The notes under the pieces were generated by a model that saw only the letters and a list, made by a program, of their open reading frames with translations, did not search any database and had not been told where the DNA came from. Below are positions 23,038 through 34,849 of a stretch of 64,000 nt of DNA, piece after piece. The stretch's first letter is position 1; every line of letters begins with the position of its first letter. The stretch comes from Terfezia claveryi (Eukaryota; Ascomycota; Pezizomycetes; Pezizales; Pezizaceae), in NCBI GenBank assembly GCA_015179025.1, contig WHUX01000108.1, forward strand, positions 62,001 to 126,000. The letters run 5' to 3'. The position numbers were made by a program, and so were the translations under genes.

Positions 23038-23186
23038 GGCGTGGTGGGGGAGGTTATCTTATTTGGGGATGGGCCGTAAGGGGCGTGGCGGGGGAGGTTA
23101 TCTTATTGGGGATGGGCCGGGAAGGGGCGTGGCGGAGGAGGTTATCCTATTTGGGGATGGGCCGTAAGGGGCGTGGCGGTGGAGGG
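23038..23186 (+). repeat. G-rich tandem repeat in LINE A 3' UTR
   Basis: Three to four units of about 44 bp share the pattern GGGCGTGGCGGGGGAGGTTA followed by TCTTATTTGGGGATGGGCC. Multiple runs of three to five G per unit could form quadruplexes on the sense strand, between the ORF2 stop and the poly(A) tail. Confidence 0.8.
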
Positions 23187-23614
23187 AAGGGGTTTCCTTG
23201 GGGGTTTTTTCTTTGGTTCGGGAGGCGGGGCGTTTATGCAGTCCGTTGTCCCGTGGATGTACCAAGTCTTTTAAGACGAGGGAACGGGGCCGTCTCATAG
23301 CCTTAGGCTCCACAGACGTACAGATTTCAAAAAAAAAAAAAAAAAAAACCTTAGTCTCATATCTTAGAAAGAAATTATACTAATTTTGACTTGGGGATTA
23401 TGTTATCGCAACTCTAAAATAATCGAATCAGGACCACTAAACTCCCTAAGTAGTAATATGCGGCACTAGGCTGACGTTATAACTCCAATTACCTAAATCT
23501 ACCGTACTCCCTACTATATGATATTGCACTGTAGCCTGAACGATCTCATGGATTACGGCCTGTATAGCCAGCGCTGAGGCATTGGCAAAGGAGGATGTTG
23601 TGCCAACCAGACTA

Positions 23615-24532
23615 TAGTGTAGGTACATATCGTTGAACTATAAGGTCGGCCCTCGTTATGTGTTGTTATGGTACAACGTTGTAGCCTTGCCGTTGTTATG
23701 GGGCATCGGGTCTTTCGCGTGTTTTTAGTTTATTCAGTTGCATAGATAGCTGAGACAGGCCTACAAGGAGGTGGCCATCAACGCTCTTCAGCGGTAAGTA
23801 GAGACCTGAAAAAAAAAATCAACATCGACATCGCGGATCAAGAGAGACAGAGCAGTAAGAGTCACACCGAGCACACACATACCGGGTCACCGTAAACGAA
23901 GACTGTACGACGTCAAGCAACAAACGTAAGACAAGCCCTCCTTCTTCTTGCATCTTAATACCGTCATTTGTTGTTACTCGATGCAGTCACTCGCATTGTG
24001 GGCCTGCCCGATGAGGCTGAGACGGCTTGTCCGTGCCAATTCGTTTTATTAGTGCTGTATCCCCTGTTGATGTCACTGCATTGCAGTTTCAGCAAGGAAT
24101 TCACAGCCTCAATCAAACCTAGGCAACAGCAGGTAGACTGAATTGCTGAGTAAACTTTCCCAGGTCGACGAAAACTTCACCTTTAGAGAGGTTTGTAATT
24201 CGAAAGAACTCCGTATAAATATTAGATCTAGTTGCCATATTCTATCGAACTTTGTTTTCTCGCGTCTGAAACTCTCTGGTTGTTGAGATCAAACAAGCTC
24301 GAGCTACTTTCCTCAACTCTCAATATCTGTCTTATTCATCCCTAGACATTTTAAACAACACCGGAGTGGCAAAGAGCAGTGACGGGCGGCAAAGGAGAGA
24401 CCCTGGTACCCGTGTATATTGTTGTCTATTTATACCATCAAAACCATCAGTATCAACCTTGTTCCAGCAGTTAGAGCCCACAAACTCCTCTCCTTTGATT
24501 CATTTTTTGGTCTATCCAGCATTTAACGCATT
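23615..24532. other. Gap upstream of the zinc-finger gene
   Basis: No gene is supported. The part next to 24533 presumably holds the promoter of the zinc-finger gene; no unambiguous TATA element was identified. Confidence 0.45.
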
Positions 24533-26019
24533 ATGGACTTCGAATACATGGGCAGCGGGAAAGATGGCGACGAGGGTCCTCCCCAGAGTGGTTCTATATC
24601 CCCAAGAAATGCAAGCCATCCAATGGAAGGGATTATGACTGGGCGGAAGAGGGCAGAGCCGGAGAGGCGGAAGGAGAGAGAGCGGTACTCGTGTGCATTG
24701 CTTGGTGGGAATTGCCCATTTATGCCGGAGTCGGGCTTTAGGGATTGCGCCAAAGTCAAGTGAGTTACCTCTTATATGTCGTTGGCTATCAATAACTTCC
24801 AAGGTCATTAGTTTTAACCATGTTGTAGGGAGGATGCTCTCAGACACATAAACAGCTACCAATGCGAACGCTGCGGAAAGCGTTTCGGCAAGAAGTATCG
24901 CTTGGATAGGCACAGACTTTTAAAAAGGAAAAGACTGTGCATAGCCGGCGAATTTGCTGAAGTTTCTCCAGAACTTAAAGCCTTGTTGATACAGCTTGAA
25001 AAAGCAAGCGGGTACCAAGAAATCAAGGCAATAATGGATCAATGCAGATCTCACTACAGTTAGTACTTATAACTTCCTTACTTCTCTCAAGTTATTTAAG
25101 AATACTTGGCTGATAGTGTGTTTACGATTGCAGATGGGTACCAAGATCCTAAGCACCAAGGACAAGCGGGAGAGGAGAGCGAAAAGGAGACATGTTTGCA
25201 AAGACAGTCTATGCAGGATCTGAATAACGTTGAGGCCTCTGGCCTAACCTCAGTTGCCTCGCAATCCCCCGGGGTCACTATGGGGACTAGTGAGCTTATC
25301 TTCCCACAACAGGGTGTAGAGGTGTCTGCAAGTTATGCTCGTGGGCTAGGCAGTTCTGGTGTGCATCATGAGGATTACCCTGACGCGAGAGATTCGTATT
25401 GTTCGTTCAGGCCATCCTTGAAACTACAACGACTTGGTGCTAACTGTGCAATAGATATAAATAATCAGGCGGTACAAGGGGATTGGGCCGCAGGACTATC
25501 TATACCTACACAGGTGTCCAACCCCAATAGCCCTATCCATCAGAGGGCTTGGCCTGTGAACTTTCAAGGTGCACCAACATACAACACTGAGACCGCAACC
25601 TCCGCCGCCAATTATCCACAGGGCTATAATTTAGGTCAACAAGACATTGGACATGACCGTGGTATAGACACCAATAGCCCTGCCAGTGACCGTGATATAG
25701 ACACCAATAGCCCTGCCAGTGACCGTGATATAGACACCAATAGCCCTGCCAGTGACCGTGATATAGCCCTGCCAGTAACCGTGATATAGACACCAATAGC
25801 CCTGCCAGTGGGCTACAATATCCGGAGGCCCATTATTACTTCCATCCTACACAAACACCTGGCGGGTACTTTGGAAGCCCACAGCTGGTTGACGAAACGA
25901 TAGATCCAAGGATCCTGGAGCAGACATCTGGGCCTGAGCTAGATAATGGTACCGGATCGCATCAGGGTACGGACATCCCCAACAACTTTGAGGACAACAA
26001 TTGCTGGTCATGGGAATAA
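24533..26019 (+). CDS. Zinc-finger protein with low-complexity C-terminus (copy 1)
   Basis: Exons are 24533-24759, 24829-25058 and 25134 onward, with GT..AG introns at the same positions and phases as in the minus-strand paralogue at 61.5-63.1 kb. Exon 1 ends in a Cys-rich segment (CALLGGNCPFMPESGFRDC) continuing across the intron to EDALRH, then YQCERCGKRFGKKYRLDRH, a C2H2/C2HC-like pair. Exon 3 encodes a long low-complexity tail with 11-residue repeats. A transcription-factor role is inferred from the fingers only. The frame ends at 25789 because one repeat unit has lost 10 bp; in the alternative frame it stays open to TAA at 26017-26019, ending NNCWSWE. The protein is thus probably truncated here. 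Confidence 0.7.
25655..25809 (+). repeat. 33-bp minisatellite in coding sequence
   Basis: Five units of 33 bp encode DRDIDTNSPAS. Units 1-3 and 5 are complete; unit 4 (25754-25776) lacks 10 bp, which shifts the reading frame of the zinc-finger gene. Confidence 0.9.
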
Positions 26020-28750
26020 ATTGGATAGTACATATGACGGATATAGATGAGGTTACAGGTTAGGCATATGAACAAGGTAATGGATTGTGGATAAGGAGGA
26101 CCTGGGCTTAAGGAATGGGAAATATAATTGTTCGCTAATTTTACTATCCTATAAAGGAAAGGCAGCAGCTTAAATATCTAGCTGTTTTGAGAGGTAGCAA
26201 TGGCTCGTCATGACGAGCCAAACATAATATCAGTGCGAATGCCATTCCAAAAGAATATGTTCTGATGTTCTCTACACCAATACTATACTATACCATCCAA
26301 CCTTATACCTGGTTTCTATGTTTCCCATACTCATAAGTAGGAAAACACTCGTGCTTGACTGATCATGAGAAGGGCTATGTGGATTGTAGAAAGGAGTCAA
26401 TCCAGCGCCATAATTTGGCACTACAAAGCCAGCCGCTATCGCCTATAAACAAAAACGATGAAAGATAGCTCATATCTTAAACTGATGAAAACCCCAACCA
26501 TACTATGAAAACCCATTATAAAGTGAGTTGTAAATTTCTGATAATAGCTATATGTGACTGAATTACCGGAGGTCTTTGAGGCTTTGAGGTTGGTAGAGCT
26601 TGAAGGTACGGGTGAAATAAGCAAGACTCTGCTTTGCCTGGCTTCTTAACCCAGTCGTCAGATAACTGATTGATATAATAGACTCATGTAGCCTCAGCTA
26701 ATAGAGCTACTACGAGTATTTCCCGTTCAGTGACTTATTTTTTGCGAAAGCGTGAAAAGAGTAATATATTGCTAAATCTTCATTGCTTAAGAGAGTGTGC
26801 CAGAAGATTTCCCAAAGACTGCATCCTTATTCTTCGCTTAAAAATGGATTCCGTAAAAACTGCTATTCCTTTATAAGAGAAATTAAGAGAAAGTAACAAT
26901 AACGATAACCCCTATTAATTATCTGATACTGTAATGATGTTAGAAGAGTGTGATAGGAGGTATCGGCACGGTTTAGGTTGAGCTTGAGTGAATTCTGGTG
27001 CACTTCGGCTATGAGGACTATGGAGCGATTACAGCAAAAGAATATGTTGTAGAAGTAATGGATCGGGTGGGTGTAAATTATGGTTGGAGCAAACATTGGA
27101 TGTTTTGGAAAGGGTGTGGTAATGGGAATTGTACAGAAGCCTATGCACAGGAGATAACTCGTCTTGACTCCAAAGGAGGGTGCCAACCAGACTACGTCAT
27201 GACGCCCCTTTCTGCATCCCAAAGCAGCAAGACACCCAAGCTGCTTCCTTTCCTCTATAGGATGGTGAGACTTTTAGCGTGATCAGCTTGAATCGCTTCT
27301 GCCACCCCCTGTGTCCTTTCACCCCTGCAGGCTCATTCGCTAGCCCCTCGATCCACGATTTCGGCGCGTCCAGCAATGCCCAGCAATATCCGCATTCATG
27401 ACTGATTTTTCGGCCAAGGTATAAATCCTCTGGCTGCTGCCACAACTCTCCGCTCTGCTTCCATCCGAGCACTCTTGCACCCTCTCCGTATCCAGTTCAG
27501 ATCTCATATGATAATCAAAATGGCCTTGTATCCGGTACTTGAGTGCGCACGAGTTTACAGCAGGAGGGAGGGTGCGGTTCCTGCCATGGTTGTTTTATGT
27601 GTAATTTATAAACGGAGCCAGGGTGTGCATGCATTGAACCGCATGCATCGGGCTGCTAAAGGGATGGGACTGAAAGAGATAAGGCTTCGGCTAAAAGTAT
27701 ATTGATATCAATTGAACCTGTTCTCAAGCTCGTCTCGGGTTGGTGGTGTTGAAGTTTGATTCCAATATCGCTGTTGAAGAGAGCTCCACCAGATATCGCG
27801 GGTTCGTGACGCGATTCACAGAGCTACAGGTTGTAAGGATATCTACCTCTGTATCCCGAAGGTATCGATTTTTATTGCAGCGGGGTAGGTTAGCAGAACT
27901 TGCCGTCTAGGTACTCATCTACATTATAAAGTCAACGTCAAAAACATACCATCTAGTGGCAGAGTTGGATGCTCTGATGCTAAGGCCAAGGGATTGTATA
28001 GGACTTGTGATTCTTTGAAGTCCTATCTATAGGTTGAAAGATATGGGCTTATGGATGTATGTATGGTCCAGTATTTGCTGGGTCTTGTTCGATCATGGAC
28101 TGCTAAGCACTATGAAGAAATCATAGTGGCTTGTGGGTATAAAGAGCCAAGTGCGCAAACAAGCAGAAGTACTGTCGTTACCCTCAACTTTTCTATCTAA
28201 GGTTTATGGTATTTACAACTTGTTTTCTTATATATATCAGTACATGTCTAACATAACCTTCTTTACATGCCTCCCTGTCTTAATATATTCTTCTATTCCT
28301 GTTGATAAACTATTCCATGGTCCTCATATTTGGTCCCTAAATATTACACACTATACTATTTAGAGCTCTAAAAGTAGTATTTCTAACATGTCAATTTCCA
28401 TTTCTTAACACCTAACATAGCTATATGCCTCATAGTGCCGCTGGCATAGGATTCCCATAAGTTCATTATAGCGCTTGCGTTAAATTGGCCCATTTGCACT
28501 TCAATTGGGTTTCCCAATATTTTAGAATTTGGATTCCAAAAATGCGCAACATCCTGGTAGTGGCCGTCATACGTTATTGCCAGATTATCCTGCAAGAACA
28601 AAATTAAAAACTAGATAAGTACAAAAAATTCACTGTTCACCACCCAGACAATAAATAGTAGCCTACTTAACGCCGAGTTCCTTCCTATCCAAAAAACTTT
28701 TGCCCCTTGAGTCTCAAACTCATTAAGTTCCAACGTACAAAATGTAAGCC
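26020..28750. other. Long gap with relics only
   Basis: No gene is supported. A copy of the GTGCCAACCAGAC transposon end plus TA lies at 27180-27194, preceded by CAAAGGAGG as at 23.59 kb, and has no visible partner. A partly open frame around 27700-28200 reads protein-like with a few stops but was not recognised. The minus-strand frame at 27197-27472 is likewise unassigned. Confidence 0.4.
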
Positions 28751-31700
28751 TCAGACCCTATGCCACCACGGACTCTCATCCGCATCCCATTCCCAATCCC
28801 CCCTCCCCCCTTCCAAAATTGCCGCCAAATGCCCCAACAGCGTCTCATGACCATGGATCTTCCCACCCCCCAATGCCTTCCTCAATTCCGCAATTTTCAA
28901 ATATATTCGTGGATAGAGGAGATTGTGGCTATATGCAAACGCACAATATCCCAGCTCAATGAATGCCACCATTCTTCTCCATGCGGGCCCGCCGCGCGCT
29001 TGAGGGCTGAGTCCAATGGCAATTACACCTTCTAGGAACTGAGAGAACTTTGCCAGGCCTTCATCTGGAACCATTTCCATAATTCCGGTTAAAAAGGTTT
29101 TTACGCATCCTCGAAGCCATAAGGAGTGGCGGACCATCGTTGCGCCTAGTTGCATACCTATCTCGGCCTCAGCAAACATCTCCTCCATTTTTTCCATTTG
29201 GCGTTTTTCGATGGACTCGGTGAGGTTATTTTCGAGATTCGTCCTGACTGCGCGGTAGTAGCCCTCGCAGCCGTTATCAATCTGGTTCACGATTAGTGAT
29301 CCCACCATCTTAATTGAGCGCTCAGTGTACTGTTCAAGGGCGGGGGTTGTCGAATTTTTTTCCATGTAGATGAGTGCTCTAGCGACACAGCGACAGCCGT
29401 TTTCGATGAAGACAGATGATGACTCGACCCCGTTAAACTCTTGCATTAAACCCGGCATCTCAATCTCTGATGCTTCTAAGAAGGCAAAATCGAGGTTGGT
29501 GAATTTATCCTGAAGGACTCGCTGCACACGCGCGATGTAGTTTTCGAGTGTATCCCGACTTGGATTCCCCATTTTAGCTAAGCGCAAGCCTTGTCGGAAA
29601 CCCACTCGTAGAGCCTTGCGGTGGATACTGACGTTGGGGGTGGTTTGTTTGTGTGAGAAGTCAGGATTAGTATATGTTTGCCCGCTGCCAGATGAATACC
29701 CCGAATCCATTCGTTTGCTTAAAAGGCAATCATCGCCGTGGGGGACATGCGAAGGTGAATGTTGCAGAAGAACGTCAATCACTTCATGGTCTCCCATCAT
29801 GGATGCCATTTGTATCAGTTCACTTTCCCCGGTCGTAACAAGATCTGCACCAGCCTCCAAGAGTAGCTTCACCATTTCATGTTGCCCCGAAAAAACTGCT
29901 GACCGCAGGGGAAGACCAAATGGTTGGTGAGATTTCACGTCAACATCTGCACTGCATTCATTGAGGTAGTAGGTCGCAAGTGTTAGTGAGCCCGTTATAG
30001 CAGCGGCTTCGAGGGGGGGGAGGTTTGGTGGTGGTGGCTCCAGGCTCGCCCCTGCTCCCATGAGGCGTCTCACCATTGGGAGATTGCCGTCGCCCTTCAT
30101 GGTTGCGTAGAACAAAACACCCTTTCCGTCACGAACATGAGAATTCGGATTGGCGCCAGCCGCCAGCAGGTTTTCGACGAGCTCGGATTGATCTCCCTCG
30201 ATGGCTGCCAGCAAAACTTCTCCCATCATCTGCTGTAAGTCTAGGCTGCAATTGTCAATTGTATTGCCTCGGGTCATACTTAGGCCAAATCGTTCGAGTG
30301 AATCAACGTCACCGTGGAACGCAGCCCAATATACTGGGGTCCGTTGGCGGTTATCGGTGCGACAGTAGTCATCTTGTCTAGGTTGTTCAGCCAGCAATGT
30401 TGAGATCATATCCGAAAGGCCAAAATAAGAGGCAATATGCAGTGGAGTTGATCCCCGTGGATACCGTTCGAGAAATGTTTGAAACCAGAAAAGTTGAAAT
30501 GATAATTCAAGATTTTGTCTGCGCTCAAAAAGCTGTAATAGGCTTTTTTTGAAGTTCATGTCGTCTTCCACAGCTGCTCGATAGTGTTGGACCCAAGCGT
30601 GTGAGGCATATAATACGAATGGCTGTTCCGCAGCAAGAGCGTTAACTCCTGTCGACACTTGTAACTCTCATCTGCCGGCAGCAATGATCGTTTCAGAGCC
30701 TTTGACAAAGATACTCCATACATGTATATGCCATCTGCCTCTGTACTTCCGAGGTATCGATGTCCAAACCACCAGTCATAACAGGACTCAGCGGCGCGCC
30801 TAATTTAGGGCTTGTTGGAGGGGTTGGCATATAAATGTTTAGTCCCAACCCCCCCGCATGTCGAATAACGATCCCCGGGTGTCAGGACCGTTGAGGAGCC
30901 CCTGTAAGAATTGGCGTGCGGAAAAGTGCACAAACCGGAAGTTCTCCCTATCAGCGTGCTTCTCCGTGTCGATTAATCCATGACATGAATGAATTATGTC
31001 GCCCCTCAACGCGTCCCTGCTCTTGCGTGAACGATCCAGAAAGCCGAGAGCATCAGTCAGCTCTGCCACTGACAATGGTCGTACCGCGCACAGTACCCAA
31101 CCGAGGACGGTCTCTGCTAATTTGCGATTTCCGGGGCTCTCATGTATGATCTGTGCCACAATGCGTCTGTAAGATTCTTCCATGTCGGATGAATTGGGCA
31201 GCTGTTTGAGGTACTGTGAGATGGATTGAGCATCTCTTTCTCTGGAAATTGTCTCTTGGTGCAGGTTAATCCACAGAAACCTAATGTATCAAGAGATTAG
31301 TAGTGTTTCCGCTTGGTTAAACATCATAAATTGAGAGCTCGAGGGAGTCTTACATCCCACCGGAATTATTGACAAGATCCGCAATCATCTGAGTGCGAAG
31401 CCCTTGTTGATTCTGGAGGACATTTTGTAGCGAGCGGCTTGAAGCGATTCTAGAATTCAGGAATATATACATGTCATTCACATTATCCGTTTTCTGAATA
31501 GGGATTTCATAGCAGCCGGAAACGCTTTGTCGAATATCGTCATACGACCGACTGAATATTGCAAGCTTCACCCCTCCGCTTCCTGTTGGGTTCTTCAGTT
31601 CTACTAGAAGCAAAAGGATATCGAGCAGCGTCGACCTCTCCATGAGCGCACATTCATCCAAACCATCAATAACAATAAAAACCGGAGCATTCGAAGGCAC

Positions 31701-33292
31701 AAAGTTCAAACTGTCGAAAAGCAACTCCTTGATTTCCGATAATGAATGACGACTCGATGGTTGGCCAAGATATTTTTGGTAATCAAATTTCCCAAGAATT
31801 TTGTCTGGTATCTCCGGAATACTGCTTACAATCTGCTTGAGAATGCTTGCCAGAATAATTGAAGTGTCGAGTGTTTCCGGCTTGTCGTGATTGCAATAAA
31901 AGTAGGCGACATGTTTATGTCGATAATCCCCTCGAGGTAGAAACTCCCTTAGGGAATCGATAACGCTTGACCTGAAACACGCATCAGGAATTTACGGACG
32001 AAAATATCCCATATCCTACTTACATGAGGATGGTTTTCCCGAATCCCGCTACGCAAAAAGTATGTTAATATGACAGACGAATAAGATGAGCGGTCCGATG
32101 AGTACCTTTTCCATGAACCCAAAGAACGGCAGAACCTGAAGAGCCTGCCCAGCGTATATAGGCTTCCTTTTTGCGTAGCCAATTGCAAGTATCTGGGACA
32201 CGTTTCGCCGATGCATTTGTGTGTGCATCTTGGTAATGGACGTTTGATATCCAATTCAATACCTCTCGCCGCTTTTCCTCTGCACCTTCCTTTAGATACT
32301 TGACTTTAAAGAGGGAAGCCTGTTTTAACTTACCTTCCTGCCTTGCTGCATCCACAGCCATTGTCAAGCAACTGGTTCGGTCCTTTATCCCGTCTACTAT
32401 TGGCTGGAACTCCGCAGCGAAGGGTGTAACAGTTGTTCTCATCATTCGGGTAGCTATGCCACATTAGAACTACCCTAACGAACCATTGGTGTAAGACAAG
32501 CACATACCTGTATTCTTCGTAAAGTAGTATTTCCTTGCCCCCTCCGTGAATTTCCGAATATCCTCTTCAAGAATACCAAGTATGTCCCGAACTTTTTGTG
32601 CACTTTTTGCTTGACTATGCCGATACAGTTGCCAATACGTGGAATATACTTCAGAGGTATCCATATAGCTATCAATGAAGTCCGCCAGTCGGTTGGCCAT
32701 GTCGGCGTCATCAATAGCCATCTATGAAAGTTAATGTAAATTAATGAACCTTGCTCAGCATAATATACCTCACCTTCAATAGCATGTTGAACGCCCCCCA
32801 AACCACAGGTGCGCCAAAAGGTGTAGCTTCTACGATTGGAGCAATCGCCCCCATATATTGAGTGATACGGCTCGCTACGTGAGCGACTACCTCCGCAAAC
32901 GGTATTTCCTTGCCATTTTGAGTTCTGATTCGCCACTGTTTTTTTCTAAATTCCTCGATGTTGAGCTTTGTTTCTGTCAGAGTCTCTGTAAGCGAGCGAT
33001 TCGACAACTTCAAGTCCGCAAAAAGTGGGTCCCTAGATGTGGCAGTGTCAGTCTCCATAAATGATCACGAGGCATTGTAAGTGCAGGCTTCATTTCGGAC
33101 TACATACTCCCGATTGTGCCGAGTCGTTTCCAGCCTTTGAATCTGGGCCTGTACAATCTCACTGAGTTCCAAGAATGCCGATGGAGGAATCCACGGTACT
33201 ATTCCCACCACCGCTGGCAAACCCACCAAAATTGATGTTTCCTCAAAAAATGGTTGCCGTTTCTTGAAATAATTGCGAAGATGTCTCGGCAT
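28751..33292 (-). pseudogene. NACHT-ankyrin gene with unique C-terminal domain, frameshifted
   Basis: Exons (minus): 33292-33104, 33055-32774, 32721-32508, 32453-32106, 32048-32024, 31971-31354, 31280-about 30840, then 30658-28751. Order: conserved helical N-terminus (VGLPAVVGIVPWIPPSAF), helical region, P-loop GKAGFGKT split by an intron at 32048-32106, Walker B VFIVIDGLDEC at about 31680, NACHT-associated helices to about 30850, five or so divergent ankyrin repeats (30480-29700), and about 300 residues of unrecognised helical C-terminus (29640-28751). Introns are GT..AG. Between 30850 and 30630 the coding sense changes frame about three times, starting at a run of seven G (minus sense). These may be decay or sequencing errors in homopolymers. 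It resembles the gene at 6.7 kb in plan but not closely in sequence. Confidence 0.78.
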
Positions 33293-34065
33293 CGTTGAGG
33301 AGTAGAAGAATGTGAGGTTCGAATGCGAAGCAAGAAGAAGGAAACCCTCAAAGTAAGAGTTATGAACATGGCAGCCACTGAGATTCCGTACCTCTCTGTT
33401 TCATCGATCTCAGCCTGATTTGCCAACGCAGCTGTCATTCGGCAATGCTGACTTTGGCCAATTGGCCGGGGGCTCCATTGAGGTTTGGGATATGCAAGGT
33501 AAATTGTGCATTCAAATACGAAGAACTGCAGGGGCCTTATCACTGGGCAAGGTATTACCAAAGTCTAACTACGACGTCGACGTCAAGTACCACTTCAACT
33601 ACTTGTCAGGTTAGTAACCGTGCATGCATTGCCGCAAGAAAAGCTCAAATATTCTGATAGTACCGTATTGCACACAGTAAGTATTCATACTTGTCTGGAT
33701 GGACATGCACTAAGTACTTTATGAACGATCCTCGTGACTTACGGATTACCAGATTGAAATCAAAGCAGGGTTCCGGGTTGAGTAATCTTGGATTTATACT
33801 GAGTTTGCCATGTATGTAAGAAAGTTTCTACGCCTGTAGAGGCAAGACTCATGACACCATTTATAACGTGATTTGGTAGGAAGCAGCTTCATCCAACAAA
33901 AAAGCCCACATTTGCAGTTGTGCCAACGCATGCATACCTATATAGTTGGTGCACACTGTATGTCTGGGGAAAAAAATGATTTTTTTGCTTTTGCCGGTCC
34001 GTTTGATAATTGAGCAATGTTGAGCGTGAATCCGTTATTGACAACGGAATGAATGCTACTCGGTA
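33293..34065. other. Upstream gap of the minus-strand NACHT gene
   Basis: No gene is supported. The first few hundred bases should contain the promoter of the minus-strand NACHT-ankyrin gene; no clear core element was seen. Confidence 0.4.
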
Positions 34066-34190
34066 CAGCGATGAATTGTTGCACGCTGCATGCAAGCTAC
34101 ACACATGGCTGAATTGAGGTATGGAGTTCAAGAACTAGCCCCATGGGATTTAAGAATACAATTCATGCAGCGTGTAATAATTCATCCCTG
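34066..34190. mobile_element. 125-bp MITE with TA duplication
   Basis: Inverted ends CAG(C/G)GATGAATT followed by RTTRCACGCTGCATG, 27 bp with few mismatches, occupy both sides and are flanked by TA (34064-34065, 34191-34192). There is no coding capacity. The CAG start and TA duplication fit a Tc1/mariner/pogo-derived MITE. Confidence 0.7.
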
Positions 34191-34849
34191 TACCAAGTAA
34201 ATATCAAAAAGTTTTCTAATAAGAAGTTCATTTAATTTAAGCTAGGCTACTGTATTTGGCGCCAGAAACCACTTTCCAAAATTTAAAAGCTAAGTATCAC
34301 GATACTTGTGTCGGTAGCTGATATCGAGGGCAATAACTTCAGGGCATGACTCGTCCATGTGTTTCAGTACCACCAAGTAATTCATGTTGAATTATACTGT
34401 ATCTATGTAGATGCATATGGGGGTGTGGAATATTTATCACGACCATGCTTGGATTGAAACCTATCCTCTGACCATTGCCCTTTTATGCAAATTATGGCTA
34501 CATGAGAAAATCAATCTCCGTTGCACCAACTGCTCCCTATGTAAATTGAAAGGTATAGAGGGGGATTAACGACTCCCCGTTTAGGTATTTCAGATAACTA
34601 CTCTAGTAGACAGAAGTTGCGTAATAACTTTTCACATAGACCTGAGACTGCCATTGGCGCGAGAGTAAGCTATCTAGACTGGAAAGTCTTTATGGGTTAT
34701 GAATCTTAATATTGTAGCTAGTATTATATTTCAATTTATGTGTTACATTGGGTGCATAAATAGTTGAGATGGACTACTGTAACCACCTGTGGCAGGTGCA
34801 GTGCACTGTTGCAGCAGGTTGACCCAAGGAGTATTTACTGCCACTGACC
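34191..34849. other. Non-coding gap
   Basis: Nothing supportable was seen. Confidence 0.45.

Larger units (their letters stand above)
16199..23348 (+). mobile_element. Near full-length Tad1-like LINE (LINE A), mutated
   Basis: A 12-bp target duplication CCTTAGTCTCAT flanks the element at 16187-16198 and 23349-23360, and a poly(A) run precedes the right copy. It has a 347-bp 5' UTR, a gag-like ORF1 with CCHC knuckle, an ORF2 with endonuclease, reverse transcriptase, RNase H and a C-terminal knuckle, and a G-rich 3' UTR. The coding strand is strikingly purine-rich. Stops and frameshifts in both ORFs make it inactive now, though its completeness suggests recent arrival. Confidence 0.93.
15394..23612. 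mobile_element. Candidate TIR element (GTCTGGTTGGCAC ends) hosting a LINE
   Basis: A perfect 13-bp inverted repeat, GTCTGGTTGGCAC, lies at 15394-15406 and 23600-23612, each bordered externally by TA. A LINE with its own target duplication sits inside (16199-23348); removing it leaves an element of about 1.06 kb. A weak frame at 15742-15849 starting MNDQRPPGGG lies inside and is not recognised. A third copy of the same end plus TA occurs at 27180-27194 and a related short pair at 44155-44210. Confidence 0.5.
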
